Positions 1-7,658 are shown, counted from the first letter of the stretch. The stretch: 64,000 bases of DNA from Oscillospiraceae bacterium (GCA_017518255.1 JAFWVK010000106.1:1-64000), one strand, 5' to 3'. Made by a program: numbers and translations. Notes: generated from the letters alone by a model not told the origin.

Positions 1-330
1 GGTACCGAAATAATTGGATTTTTTCAGCAGCTCACGGCATTCGTCCTCGGTCATCTTGCCCTTGCGGAGCTCAACCATCTGTGCAACCAGCGCTTCCATT
101 TCCGGATAGCCTGCCGGGTCGATAATCTCAGCAGCAGCGATATCAAAACCGCCCTCAGCCGCAGCAGCCTGAACCTCAGCGACACTTCCGCAGAGAATCA
201 CGTCCATCAGGTTTTCCTTCAGCAGCTTGTCTGCCGCAAACAGAATCCGCGGGTCGCTGCCTTCCGTAAACACAATCTTCTTTCTGCTTGCCTTGAGATT
301 GGCAATCAGCTTGTCAAACATACCCATCAT
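1..330 (-). CDS. pta: Phosphate acetyltransferase, N-terminal part (cut by window edge)
   Basis: This is the first 110 codons of a phosphate acetyltransferase, which interconverts acetyl-CoA and acetyl phosphate in the acetate/ATP pathway of fermenters. The N-terminus MMGMFDKLIANLKASRKKIV followed by FTEGSDPRIL matches the usual Pta start, which has a conserved (F/P)EG(N/S)DxR(I/V)L block. The reading frame stays open to position 1, so the catalytic C-terminal half lies outside the window. GAGGAGG sits five bases before the first ATG at 330, and a good promoter lies 35-63 bases upstream. Identity is from the N-terminal motif only; the related phosphate butyryltransferase is less likely. Confidence 0.85.
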   Translation of the reverse strand, partial: MMGMFDKLIANLKASRKKIVFTEGSDPRILFAADKLLKENLMDVILCGSVAEVQAAAAEGGFDIAAAEIIDPAGYPEMEALVAQMVELRKGKMTEDECRELLKKSNYFGT

Positions 331-364
331 GAAAACCTCCTCAATCAAATCATTTGACACTGCT

Positions 365-393
365 ATTATACCACATCGGCAATCATTTTTCAA
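365..393 (-). promoter_or_regulatory. Promoter of pta
   Basis: On the minus strand TTGAAA (388-393) and TATAAT (365-370) are separated by exactly 17 bases, with TGG just before the -10 (extended -10). The predicted start is about 25 bases before the pta ribosome-binding site. Confidence 0.75.
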
Positions 394-432
394 TAGCAAA
401 TTGACATATTTTTCACATCATCCGCTGTGCGG

Positions 433-1365
433 TCAGAATTTCCGGTATCTCCAGAGAACCGCCGCAACAACCGCTGTCGCGACAACCGAAATCAGCAGCG
501 GATAGATCCAGCTTGCCCGGAACGGCAGCGTATCGGTATTGATTCCGTAGAATCCGTAGATAATGTTCGGAATCTCGATGATGACCGTGATAATGGTCAG
601 GCGCCACATAACGGCATTCTGATTGTTTGCGATGACATACGAGAACGCATCCATCATTGCAGAGAGAATTCCGCTGTAAATGCTTGCCATTTCCGCTGCC
701 TGCCGGAATTCGATCCCGACATCATCCATCAGATCCTCGTCCTCCGGATAGAGCTTCACAACTCTGCCGCGCTGAATCTTGTCTATCGTCACGAGATTTG
801 CTTTCAGAGAGGTGGTGAAATAAACCAGAGACTTCTCAAGCCCCATCAGCTGCACAATCTCGTGATTTTTCATTGCGCCCTTGAGCTTCTGCTCCATAGA
901 ATAGGAAATTTTGTCTATCTGTTTCAGATAGGAGACAAAGCCAGCAGAAATCCGCATCAGAATATGCAGAATAAAGCGTGTCCGGAGCTGTGTTTCGATA
1001 TGGGAAGACCGGTTTTCCGCCATTGCCGCCAAAACCTGATTTCTGCGCAGGGATATCGTAAACACATAATCGGCGGTATTGATAATACCGAGCGGTACCG
1101 TATAATACTGATAGACCTCGCTCTTGTCCTGCGGCTCCGCAACAGCCGTATCCACTATAATCAGCGTCTGGGAATCTTCCCGCTCAACACGGGAGGACTC
1201 CTCCTCATCCAGACAGGAACGGACAAAGCCAGCATCCAGCCCGTATTCTTCGGTCAGCCTGTGGAATTCCTCCTGCGACGGCTCATATACGGAAACCCAA
1301 CTTCCCGGTTCGGGCTTTTCCAGCTGACAGAGTTCTCCGTTTATTGTTTTATAAATATTGATCAT
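433..1365 (-). CDS. corA: CorA-family divalent metal transporter (GIN variant)
   Basis: A 310-residue protein with the CorA layout: a long soluble, partly helical cytoplasmic N-terminal domain and two C-terminal membrane helices. The first helix ends in YGFYGIN and the second is YPLLISVVATAVVAAVLW. The family signature after helix 1 is normally YGMN; here the Met is Ile (GIN). The basic tail RYRKF is typical. Start chosen at 1365, where GGAGG lies about nine bases upstream; a longer version would extend through the promoter. CorA proteins form pentameric channels for Mg2+ (or Co2+/Ni2+), and the GIN change could alter selectivity. The gene stands alone between pta and alaX. Confidence 0.82.
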   Translation of the reverse strand: MINIYKTINGELCQLEKPEPGSWVSVYEPSQEEFHRLTEEYGLDAGFVRSCLDEEESSRVEREDSQTLIIVDTAVAEPQDKSEVYQYYTVPLGIINTADYVFTISLRRNQVLAAMAENRSSHIETQLRTRFILHILMRISAGFVSYLKQIDKISYSMEQKLKGAMKNHEIVQLMGLEKSLVYFTTSLKANLVTIDKIQRGRVVKLYPEDEDLMDDVGIEFRQAAEMASIYSGILSAMMDAFSYVIANNQNAVMWRLTIITVIIEIPNIIYGFYGINTDTLPFRASWIYPLLISVVATAVVAAVLWRYRKF

Positions 1366-1393
1366 CCGAAAAGCCTCCGGTATTTTTATGATT

Positions 1394-1421
1394 TTGTTAC
1401 ATCCGGTCTGAAAAGTGTCAA
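1394..1421 (-). promoter_or_regulatory. Possible promoter of the corA-like gene
   Basis: A perfect TTGACA (1416-1421) lies 16 bases from a poor -10 (TAACAA, 1394-1399), about 30 bases upstream of the chosen start. The -10 is weak, so the call is tentative. Confidence 0.35.
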
Positions 1422-1479
1422 ATTGATGACGAATCATTCTCAATCTGAACGCAAAGTGTTGACAGATTACCGAAACCGG

Positions 1480-1508
1480 TTGATTTTTCCGTTTTTTTCC
1501 GCTATACT
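1480..1508 (+). promoter_or_regulatory. Promoter of an orphan small RNA
   Basis: TTGATT (1480-1485), 17 bases, TATACT (1503-1508) on the plus strand. It points into a stretch with no plus-strand gene that ends in a strong terminator at 1629-1666. Confidence 0.55.
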
Positions 1509-1514
1509 GGACTC

Positions 1515-1666
1515 ATGAGAAACGAAACAAACGCAGCGGGTCAGGCGCAGTGAATGAATCGTTGCTCAGATTGGGAATGTGTTTGAATCCTGAATCTTTT
1601 CGATCCATTGTTACAACCTTCAAGAATCGGCTCTGCTGTTCAGCCATCAGCGGAGCCACTTTTTTT
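1515..1666 (+). ncRNA. Candidate small RNA, about 150 nt, family unknown
   Basis: The 319 bases between the corA-like gene and alaX (both minus strand) hold a self-contained plus-strand unit: a TTGATT-17-TATACT promoter, about 150 bases without a convincing ORF, and an intrinsic terminator. I searched by eye for 6S, SRP, tmRNA and T-box hallmarks and found none. The predicted 5' end is about seven bases after the -10. It could be a regulatory RNA, or a transcript antisense to the 3' side of alaX if termination is leaky. Identity is unknown; only the promoter-terminator pairing supports it. Confidence 0.45.
1629..1666 (+). terminator. Intrinsic terminator of the orphan RNA
   Basis: GGCTCTGCTG (1629-1638) pairs with CAGCGGAGCC (1648-1657), giving ten pairs including one G-U, followed by AC and seven Ts. 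The T-run lies only on the plus-strand side, so it serves a plus-strand transcript. Confidence 0.75.
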
Positions 1667-1684
1667 GCTCCCGAAGCCGGATCT

Positions 1685-2857
1685 TCATCCGAAAAAGGCA
1701 CGGATTTCCGCTTCCGGTGCAGTTACGGTTCCCTGAATCATCTGATCCGAACCGCCGCCGCGGCCGCTCAGCAAGCTGTTGAATTCCTTTGCCCATGTGC
1801 GCAGCGGAATCGCCCTGCTGCCGATGATATAGCGGTAGCCTTCGGAATCGTTCCCCTGAAAGGCCGCACAGATTCCTCCGCATTTTTCAACGCCGGCATT
1901 CACCAGATTGCGCAGACTGTTCTGATCGAGCAAATCGTCAAACAGAATGATATTTCCGTCCGTATCATGCAGCGAAGCAATCCTGCTGTTCAGGAGCGCA
2001 CGGCGCAGCTTTGCGGATTCCTCCCGTTCAGCGGAGAAATTCTTCATCAGCCGTTCGACTGCATCCGCTGATTCAAGCTGCTTGCAGGAGAGCAGATTGG
2101 ATATGCGCACGGTATTGACATAACGCTTCCGGTAGTCATCCAGCGCATCCAGTCCGCAGAGCATCCGGATCCGGACGCCGCCCTTCCAGCTTTCCGAGCC
2201 AAGAATCTTGATTCCGCCGACCGCGCCGGTCTGCGAAACATGCGGCGCACAGCAGGCGCAGACATCCCAGCCCTCAATCGTCACGATCCGGATATTCTCC
2301 GTCAGTTCCAGCTTGGAACGGTAGTCCATTGCCGCGCACTCCTCCGGCGAAGGATACGATACCGTAACCGGAACATTCAGCGCAACCACGCGGTTTGCGA
2401 TATACTCCACAAAATCCAGCTCTGCCTCTGTCAGAACGCCGCTGAAATCGACAGTCACGCCGTCCGTTCCGAGATGAAATCCGACATTGTCATACCCGAA
2501 CTGCCGGTGAACAATTCCGGAAATCAGATGTTCGCCGGTATGATTCTGCATTTTCCGGAGACGCTGTTCCCAGTTCAGAACGCCTTTGACTTCGATGCCG
2601 GGTTCGAGCGGAACATCCGTAAAATGCACAATCCCGCCGTTGATTTCCTGCACATCCGTCACAACTGCATTTCCGAGATTTCCCGTATCGGCGGTCTGAC
2701 CGCCTCCTTCCGGGAAGAAAGCCGTCCGATCGGTGATGACTGCATACGCAGCGCCGTCCTTCCGTTTCTTCGCATCCGGCAGCGGCTCACAGGATAGAAT
2801 TTTAGCAGTAAATTCCCGAAGATAGCTGTCACGGTCATATAATTTTTCCGTCTGCAT
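1685..2857 (-). CDS. alaX: Alanyl-tRNA editing protein AlaX (long form)
   Basis: A 390-residue free-standing relative of the AlaRS editing domain, which hydrolyses Ser-tRNA(Ala) or Gly-tRNA(Ala) in the cytoplasm. The N-terminal part carries FFPEGGGQ, then the zinc/editing motif HTGEHL, and later CACCAPHVSQTG, which supplies the Cys/His pair of the zinc site. The C-terminus has a DHHA1-like segment with GRGGGSDQMIQG, as in AlaRS and long AlaX proteins. Start taken at ATG 2857 (MQTEKLYDRD), with AGGGAG 13 bases upstream; a GTG one codon earlier would give better spacing. Transcribed from a promoter that is part of a 95-bp repeat. Confidence 0.85.
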   Translation of the reverse strand: MQTEKLYDRDSYLREFTAKILSCEPLPDAKKRKDGAAYAVITDRTAFFPEGGGQTADTGNLGNAVVTDVQEINGGIVHFTDVPLEPGIEVKGVLNWEQRLRKMQNHTGEHLISGIVHRQFGYDNVGFHLGTDGVTVDFSGVLTEAELDFVEYIANRVVALNVPVTVSYPSPEECAAMDYRSKLELTENIRIVTIEGWDVCACCAPHVSQTGAVGGIKILGSESWKGGVRIRMLCGLDALDDYRKRYVNTVRISNLLSCKQLESADAVERLMKNFSAEREESAKLRRALLNSRIASLHDTDGNIILFDDLLDQNSLRNLVNAGVEKCGGICAAFQGNDSEGYRYIIGSRAIPLRTWAKEFNSLLSGRGGGSDQMIQGTVTAPEAEIRAFFG

Positions 2858-2904
2858 CACAGTAAACAATCTCCCTTCTGTCATCTGCATTTTTGTATAG
2901 GATT

Positions 2905-2933
2905 ATTATAACATATTATGCAGGATAATTCAA
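2905..2933 (-). promoter_or_regulatory. Promoter of alaX (repeat-borne)
   Basis: TTGAAT (2928-2933), 17 bases, TATAAT (2905-2910) on the minus strand, preceded by TGT (extended -10). It forms the gene-proximal end of the 95-bp repeat. In the next copy upstream the -10 position has decayed to TTCTAA (3001-3006). Confidence 0.7.
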
Positions 2934-3080
2934 TGGATAATGTGAAAAAGATTCCATCGGGAATCATATGGGGACTGTCTCGGAGCCGGGCACTGCCCGG
3001 TTAGAACATATTATACAGGATAATTCAATGGATAAAGTGAAAAAGAATCCATCGGAAATCATATGGAGACTGTAAAGCCG
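2908..3080 (-). repeat. Tandem 95-bp promoter repeat, about 1.8 copies (type A)
   Basis: Copy 1 begins at 2908 and copy 2 at 3003, a period of 95 bases. Each reads (plus strand) ATAACATATTATRCAGGATA, then ATTCAATGGATAA, GAAAAAGA, an imperfect palindrome around CATCGGGAATCATATGG, and (copy 1) the perfect palindrome CCGGGCACTGCCCGG. Copy 2 lacks the terminal palindrome and is more diverged. The same unit occurs at 7627-7787 and 28104-28325, and a diverged type B at 16320-16560. The unit fills most of the 281 bases between alaX and murA. Confidence 0.85.
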
Positions 3081-3094
3081 GTTCCTGATAGTAA

Positions 3095-3124
3095 GCGGCA
3101 GAGCGAATTATATCGCTCTGCCGC
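3095..3124 (-). terminator. Hairpin downstream of murA
   Basis: GCGGCAGAGCGA (3095-3106) pairs perfectly with TCGCTCTGCCGC (3113-3124) across a six-base loop, fourteen bases after the murA stop. The T-run on the minus side is poor (TTACTAT), so termination may be moderate. Confidence 0.6.
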
Positions 3125-3138
3125 TTTATAGTTCTGAT

Positions 3139-4458
3139 TTATACTGCGTCCTGCCGCACGATTACATCATGTTGCACTGCGTCCTGGCAGACAGTTTTTT
3201 TTTCAATGCAAGCTCCGAGCGCCCGCAGCTTGCCCTCCATGTCGGCATAGCCCCGCTCAATATGGTAGATATCCTCAATGGTCGTGACACCGCTTGCTGC
3301 CAGTCCTGCAATCATCAGGGCTGCGCCCGCACGAAGGTCACACGCCTTGACCGGAGCACCCGTCAGATGACCGGTTCCCTCAATAACCGCAACTTTGCCG
3401 TCAACCTGAATATCCGCACCCATCCTGCGCAGCTCATCCACATACTGGAAGCGCTGCTCCGAGACGCCTTCCTTAATCATGCTTGTACCCTCAGCAAGGC
3501 AGAGCAGCGCAGAAATCTGCGGCTGCATATCCGTCGGGAAGCCCGGATGCGGACGGGTCTTAATACTGGTTTTGACCAGCGGACCGTCTGCGGATACACG
3601 CACGGCATCGTCAAACTGTTCAATCTTCACGCCGATCTTCTCCATGACATTGATGATCGACTCCAGATGCTTCGGGATAACATTTTTCACCAGCACATTG
3701 CCGCCGGTTGCGGCAGCAGCCACCATGTAAGTACCCGCTTCGATCTGATCGGGAATCACGGCATAGCTGGTTCCGCGGAGATACTTGGTTCCGCGGATCT
3801 TGATGGTATCGGTTCCGGCGCCCATGATATCCGCACCCATTGAATTCAGAAAGCTTGCAAGATCGACAATATGCGGTTCCTTTGCCGCATTCTCGATGAC
3901 AGTCAGCCCCTCTGCTTTGACGGCTGCCAGAATGGCATTCATCGTTGCGCCGACGGTCACACAGTCAAAGAAAATCTGTGTTCCCTGCAAGCCGCTTTCG
4001 GGCGTTGTGATATCGACCATACCGCGTTCAACCTTTGCAATGGCACCGAGCTTTTTGAACGCCTTGAGGTGCTGGTCGATCGGGCGGTCGCCGAGAGGAC
4101 ATCCGCCGGGCATGGACACACGGCAGTGACCGAATCTTCCGAGCAGTGCTCCCATGAAATAATACGATGCGCGCATTTTTCTGGCGCTTTCGTAGGGAAC
4201 GGTATAGCTCATGACTTCGCGCGTGTCGATCTCGTAGGTGTGCGGGGAAAGATAACGCACCTTTGCGCCCAGCTCCCTGAGGATCCGGAGGCTGATATCC
4301 ACGTCGCTGATTTCCGGGACATTCTCGATGATACACGGTTCATCGGACAGGAGTGTAGCGGGCAGAATTGCGACGACCGCATTCTTCGCCCCGCTGATCT
4401 CCACCTCGCCGTGCAGGGGTCTTCCGCCCCTGATGACAAATTGTTTCGGTGTCTTCAC
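3139..4458 (-). CDS. murA: UDP-N-acetylglucosamine 1-carboxyvinyltransferase
   Basis: MurA transfers enolpyruvate from PEP to UDP-GlcNAc, the first committed step of peptidoglycan synthesis in the cytoplasm. The 439-residue protein has the family landmarks: GAKNAVVAILPA near the N-terminus (catalytic Lys25-Asn26) and the loop PGGCPLGDRP, whose Cys120 corresponds to the fosfomycin-binding Cys115 of E. coli. I chose the GTG start at 4458 because AAGGAG lies eight bases upstream and MKTPKQFVIRGG is the usual N-terminus; longer in-frame starts (ATG at residue -17, TTG at 4551) are possible. The tail after the last domain (KKTVCQDAVQHDVIVRQDAV) is an unusual ~15-residue extension with a repeated QDAV. 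Confidence 0.93.
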   Translation of the reverse strand: MKTPKQFVIRGGRPLHGEVEISGAKNAVVAILPATLLSDEPCIIENVPEISDVDISLRILRELGAKVRYLSPHTYEIDTREVMSYTVPYESARKMRASYYFMGALLGRFGHCRVSMPGGCPLGDRPIDQHLKAFKKLGAIAKVERGMVDITTPESGLQGTQIFFDCVTVGATMNAILAAVKAEGLTVIENAAKEPHIVDLASFLNSMGADIMGAGTDTIKIRGTKYLRGTSYAVIPDQIEAGTYMVAAAATGGNVLVKNVIPKHLESIINVMEKIGVKIEQFDDAVRVSADGPLVKTSIKTRPHPGFPTDMQPQISALLCLAEGTSMIKEGVSEQRFQYVDELRRMGADIQVDGKVAVIEGTGHLTGAPVKACDLRAGAALMIAGLAASGVTTIEDIYHIERGYADMEGKLRALGACIEKKTVCQDAVQHDVIVRQDAV

Positions 4459-4594
4459 GGTCTGTTCTCCTTGTTCTTCACATGTTTTATCTGCGGATCT
4501 CACCAGCATCGGTTTTTCTGTATGTGATGCTGTTTCCTTACCTGTTTCCAAACGACTCCATCATCCTTTGTATGTTGTCTTGATGTGCGCGGGA

Positions 4595-5398
4595 TTACGG
4601 TGCAGCGGGCTTTCCGTCAGCCGTCATCCAGTGCGGCTCTGCGCCGTCATATTTTGCGACAACTGCTTTCTCGATCACAACCGGCTTTTTTGGCTTTTCA
4701 TCGGCACCGGTCGGTGTTTTCTGGATTTCGAGCACATATTCCATGCCGTCAAAAATCTGACCGAACACCTCATAGCCGCCGTCGAGATACGGAACGCCGC
4801 CGATCTTTTTATACATTGCCTCCGCTTCCGGAGAAAATGTATAGCCTTTTTCGCGGTACTGGGCAAAAGAATCATCTGTCTGTATTTCGCCCGTTACGAA
4901 ATAGAACTGACTTTTATTCAGTTTGTCTCCGCCGATTGCATAAGCAACCGCGCCGGTAAAGTGGCAGAGATTCGGGGAAATTGTCTGGGCAAAGCCTTCC
5001 TTGCTGCCCCAGCAATCCTGTCCGCCGGTTCCGTCGCCGCGCGGGTCGCCGCCCTGAATAACGAAGCCGTCCACGACCCGGTGGAACTTCAATTCATCAT
5101 AGAAGCCGCTTTCCGTGAGCTTTTTGAAATTCTCTGCACCTTTTGCCGTCTGATCCGGGAAGAGCCGGATCTTGACGTCGCCGTAATCGCGGATTGTCAT
5201 GATGACAATATCCTCGCCGATTTCCGGCAGCTGAAAATTCACGAGACTGCCCTGCTGCACATTCTGCTCCTCGATCTGCGAGGCGGCTGTGCCGCTGTCG
5301 AGGGTGACCTGCTTATGTGAGCAGGCGGTCAGGCTGCAAAGCGCCGATGCGCCGCACAGCACGGCAGCTGTCAGTCTCCGCTGTATGCGTTTTTGCAT
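4595..5398 (-). CDS. Cyclophilin-type peptidyl-prolyl isomerase lipoprotein
   Basis: A 267-residue exported foldase. A charged start and hydrophobic stretch end in the lipobox LTAC (Cys26), so the mature protein is probably lipid-anchored outside the membrane. The cyclophilin domain (about residues 60-250) keeps the active-site block FHRVVDGFVIQGGDP, including the catalytic Arg and the Gln, and GDVKIRLFPDQTAKGAENF upstream of it. Start at ATG 5398 with AAAGGA about ten bases before it. It likely speeds proline isomerisation during folding of secreted proteins. A second, diverged cyclophilin lies upstream on the same strand. Confidence 0.9.
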   Translation of the reverse strand: MQKRIQRRLTAAVLCGASALCSLTACSHKQVTLDSGTAASQIEEQNVQQGSLVNFQLPEIGEDIVIMTIRDYGDVKIRLFPDQTAKGAENFKKLTESGFYDELKFHRVVDGFVIQGGDPRGDGTGGQDCWGSKEGFAQTISPNLCHFTGAVAYAIGGDKLNKSQFYFVTGEIQTDDSFAQYREKGYTFSPEAEAMYKKIGGVPYLDGGYEVFGQIFDGMEYVLEIQKTPTGADEKPKKPVVIEKAVVAKYDGAEPHWMTADGKPAAP

Positions 5399-5454
5399 GA
5401 AACAATTTTCCTTTCCGCATTCACTTTTCCGGAACACAGTATTGTCTCAGGTAT

Positions 5455-5483
5455 ATTATATCACGTTTTTTGCAATTTGTAAA
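5455..5483 (-). promoter_or_regulatory. Promoter of the cyclophilin lipoprotein
   Basis: TTTACA (5478-5483), 17 bases, TATAAT (5455-5460) with a TGA extended -10, on the minus strand about 57 bases before the start codon. Confidence 0.7.
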
Positions 5484-5552
5484 GAAGAAATTCATAATTC
5501 TGTCATCTTTTTCTAAGAAATCCGGAGGAGCATCCATATTTTTTCATGCTTT

Positions 5553-6401
5553 TCATCTCTTTTGAGCGGATTCCGGGACATTTTCTTCCTGATAGGCTGT
5601 TATTTCGACTGATGTGATAATAATATCTTCTTTCGGTCTGCGTTCCTCGCCGGAGCCCTGAAGCTTGGCATCCGTGATGGCATCCAGAATGTCGAAGCCG
5701 TCGATCATCTGACCGAAAATTGTAACCGACTGCGCGTAATTCGGAATTCCGCCCTTTTCCACTAATGCATCGGCTACCTTTTTGGAGCCCTCACTCTCGC
5801 TTTCGCGGAGTCCCTGAATGATCTCGTCGGTCATTTCGATGGTATCCAGCACCATAAAGCGGCTGCCGTTATACTCGGTTGCCGTACCGAAAAAGTTTTT
5901 CCAGAAGCCGGTATCCGAGCAGGTTGTCAGGGCGCAGAGTGATCCCCGCAGCGGCCAGAGTTTCGGGGAAAGTTCCTGTCTGACACGCTCCTGTGCAGTT
6001 CCGGACACGCCCTCAGGCAAATGTCCTTCGGCATCGGCGCTTCCGGCGGCAAAAAATGTACCCGGCTCCACGCGGAACACATAGGTGCCGTCATAATATC
6101 CTTTTTCCGCGAGCTCGCAGAAATTTGCGACCGCTTTCGGCGCCTGCTCCGGATACAGCTGGAAGGTCAGGTCACCTGCGGTTGTATGCATCACGGCGAT
6201 TTTGTCGCCTGCTTTCGGCGGATCAAGCTGAATCATCTCGATATCTTTCGGATCCAGCACGATTGTGTGCTTTCTCGAAAGATAACTCCACACGCCGAAT
6301 GCCATCGAGGTCAGCAGCGTAAACGTCATGCACAGCAGCAAGCCGCGTGCCAGTGCGTTCTTTTTCCGGGGTCCGCCGGTCTGAGGGCCTTTTGATCTCA
6401 T
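5553..6401 (-). CDS. Membrane-anchored cyclophilin-like protein, degenerate active site
   Basis: A 282-residue protein with an N-terminal membrane anchor (about residues 17-40) after a basic start, then a cyclophilin-like domain outside the cell. AGDLTFQLYPEQAPKAVANF and GYYDGTYVFRV match the first half of the fold. The Arg of the active site may survive (VFRV), but the block that normally reads IQGGDP is FAAGSAD, so the catalytic Gln is gone. NYAQSVTIFGQMIDGFDILD matches the C-terminal part. It may be a binding or chaperone protein rather than an isomerase. Own promoter at 6491-6519; the neighbour downstream is the intact cyclophilin lipoprotein. Confidence 0.8.
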   Translation of the reverse strand: MRSKGPQTGGPRKKNALARGLLLCMTFTLLTSMAFGVWSYLSRKHTIVLDPKDIEMIQLDPPKAGDKIAVMHTTAGDLTFQLYPEQAPKAVANFCELAEKGYYDGTYVFRVEPGTFFAAGSADAEGHLPEGVSGTAQERVRQELSPKLWPLRGSLCALTTCSDTGFWKNFFGTATEYNGSRFMVLDTIEMTDEIIQGLRESESEGSKKVADALVEKGGIPNYAQSVTIFGQMIDGFDILDAITDAKLQGSGEERRPKEDIIITSVEITAYQEENVPESAQKR

Positions 6402-6490
6402 TCTGTTCTTTCATCCTTTTCAGGTTCCTGCGCCGGTTTTCCGGATGCTATTCCGCTCCGTTAAATATGCGCAAAAATACTATTTTATTT

Positions 6491-6519
6491 ATTATAGCAC
6501 AATTCCCCGGAAAATGCAA
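6491..6519 (-). promoter_or_regulatory. Promoter of the degenerate cyclophilin
   Basis: TTGCAT (6514-6519), 17 bases, TATAAT (6491-6496), extended -10 TGC, minus strand. The spacer begins TTTTCC, like several other promoters here, and the bases upstream of the -35 resemble a decayed type-B repeat. Confidence 0.75.
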
Positions 6520-6747
6520 TGGGAACAAAAGAAAAAGATTTCGCGGAAAGCTGTATGAGCATTCCGTAATCGTGCGGATGCATCTTTCTGTCATGATTGC
6601 ACATTGGAATTTTAGCAGAAGAAATGGTGAAATCTTTGCAAAGAGAAAAGGGGAACGGTGCAAAAAGCGTCTGCTTATTCCTCCTTTCCCTTCAGATTTC
6701 CGCTCCCCTTGGCTGTGCTGATCTTTCGCACATTCTTTATAAAGAAC
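6520..6747. other. Non-coding stretch, part of a repeat region
   Basis: No supported gene. The first 60 bases look like a decayed copy of the promoter repeat (AATGGGAACA, then GAAAAAGATT and a GCGGAAAGC block). The rest shares short patches (GCTGATCTTT, then CATT and a TTTAT tract) with 6888-6925, so the duplicated block at 6748-7019 probably extends leftwards in weaker form. Confidence 0.5.
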
Positions 6748-7019
6748 CCCTGTTACCGTGCTTTTACTGTACCAACTCAGAACGGGAAGCGGAAATGCCT
6801 GCGGGCGCTGCCCGCCGGGAAGCGGAAATACCGGCGGACGCTGCCTGCCGGGAAACGGAAATACCGGAGGCTTTCGTTTCCCCTTCGTCCTGCTGATCTT
6901 TAGTGCATTTTTTATTTATATATAGGATTTTTTATTCAGAATCCCTGTTACCGTGCTTTTACTGTACCAACTCAGAACGGGAAGCGGAAATGCCTGCGGG
7001 CGCTGCCCGCCGGGAAGCG
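6748..7019. repeat. Exact 77-bp direct repeat (195-bp period) with nested 33-bp repeats
   Basis: Positions 6748-6824 and 6943-7019 appear identical over 77 bases (CCCTGTTACCGTGC ... CGCCGGGAAGCG), 195 bases apart. Inside the interval a 33-base unit beginning GGGAAGCGGAAAT recurs at about 6784, 6817 and, cut short, 6850. The unit contains GCGGGCGCTGCCCGC, a near palindrome like the hairpins of the promoter repeats. The right copy covers the 3' end of ndoA, so the last ~20 residues of that protein are repeat-encoded. No gene lies in the left part. Confidence 0.8.
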
Positions 7020-7393
7020 TTCACGGCACCGCGCACTGCGCTGCGAGGGATTAAGCCGAAGCTGACTTCCAGTGCATAGTCTACCTGCTGCATCACATCC
7101 TGCCCGATCTCTCCCATACACTCCTTTAGCCGCTGCTTGTCAATCGTCCGGATCTGTTCCAGCAGAATGACACTGTCCTTTCGCAGACCGCAGCCCTCCG
7201 CCCGCAGCGATATGTGCGTCGGCAGCTTTGCTTTGTCCAGCCGGCTCGTAATCGCAGCCGCAATCACCGTCGGACTGTACCGGTTTCCTACGTCGTTCTG
7301 TATAATCAGCACAGGCCGGATTCCGCCTTGCTCCGAGCCCACGACCGGACTCAGATCTGCATAGTATATCTCTCCGCGCTTCACTGTCATCAT
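6959..7393 (-). CDS. ndoA: NdoA/MazF-type mRNA interferase with repeat-encoded tail
   Basis: A 144-residue member of the MazF/PemK (EndoA/YdcE) family of sequence-specific ribonucleases. [31 protein letters not shown] and VIAAAITSR match the conserved N-terminal RNase core, and [11 protein letters not shown] the later motif. The usual protein is about 116 residues. Here it continues past SAVRGA into about 20 residues ([19 protein letters not shown]) encoded by the 77-bp repeat at 6943-7019. Start at ATG 7393 (or 7390) behind AAAGGAAG. No antitoxin gene of the MazE/EndoAI type is seen upstream within 400 bases, so the antitoxin, if any, is elsewhere. Confidence 0.85.
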   Translation of the reverse strand: MMTVKRGEIYYADLSPVVGSEQGGIRPVLIIQNDVGNRYSPTVIAAAITSRLDKAKLPTHISLRAEGCGLRKDSVILLEQIRTIDKQRLKECMGEIGQDVMQQVDYALEVSFGLIPRSAVRGAVNASRRAAPAGISASRSELVQ

Positions 7394-7626
7394 ATAATCA
7401 TGCTTCCTTTCGTTTTGCCGGCACTTCCGCGCCTCTCTGCGCTTATTCTGTCCCGTTTTGCACCGGTTAATCATGCAAGCTCGCTTTTTTTGCGATGCTT
7501 CCGCGCGGCTGCCGCTGCTCTATTCTATGTCGAAGCCTGTCATTTTGTGCAGCGCCGAGTCAAAAAAGCCAATGACGGACAAACGGCAAAGAGAAAACGA
7601 AAGGGAGCTTGCAGATTCCTTTTTCT
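7394..7626. other. Non-coding stretch upstream of ndoA
   Basis: No supported gene on either strand, in particular no small antitoxin gene ahead of ndoA. No clear ndoA promoter was seen; a TGCACA-18-TAGAAT pair near 7520-7550 on the minus strand is the best but weak candidate. Confidence 0.4.
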
Positions 7627-7658
7627 CTATCCCTTCGGAATCTTTTTCACTTTATCCA

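Noticed and set aside
1459..1464. TTGACA as -35 of the orphan RNA promoter
   Set aside because: It lies 38 bases from the TATACT -10; TTGATT at 1480-1485 has the correct 17-base spacing.
427..1518. Long plus-strand reading frame opposite the corA-like gene
   Set aside because: It is the mirror of a clearly conserved transporter, has no ribosome site, and its translation is rich in His/Arg/Asn like other antisense frames here.
4459..4551. N-terminal extension of MurA
   Set aside because: A GTG at 4458 has AAGGAG at eight bases and gives the standard MurA N-terminus; the extension has no match in the family, although the in-frame ATG cannot be excluded.
7394..7626. Antitoxin gene upstream of ndoA
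   Set aside because: No frame of suitable length with a ribosome site on the minus strand; frames there are low-complexity or cross the repeats.
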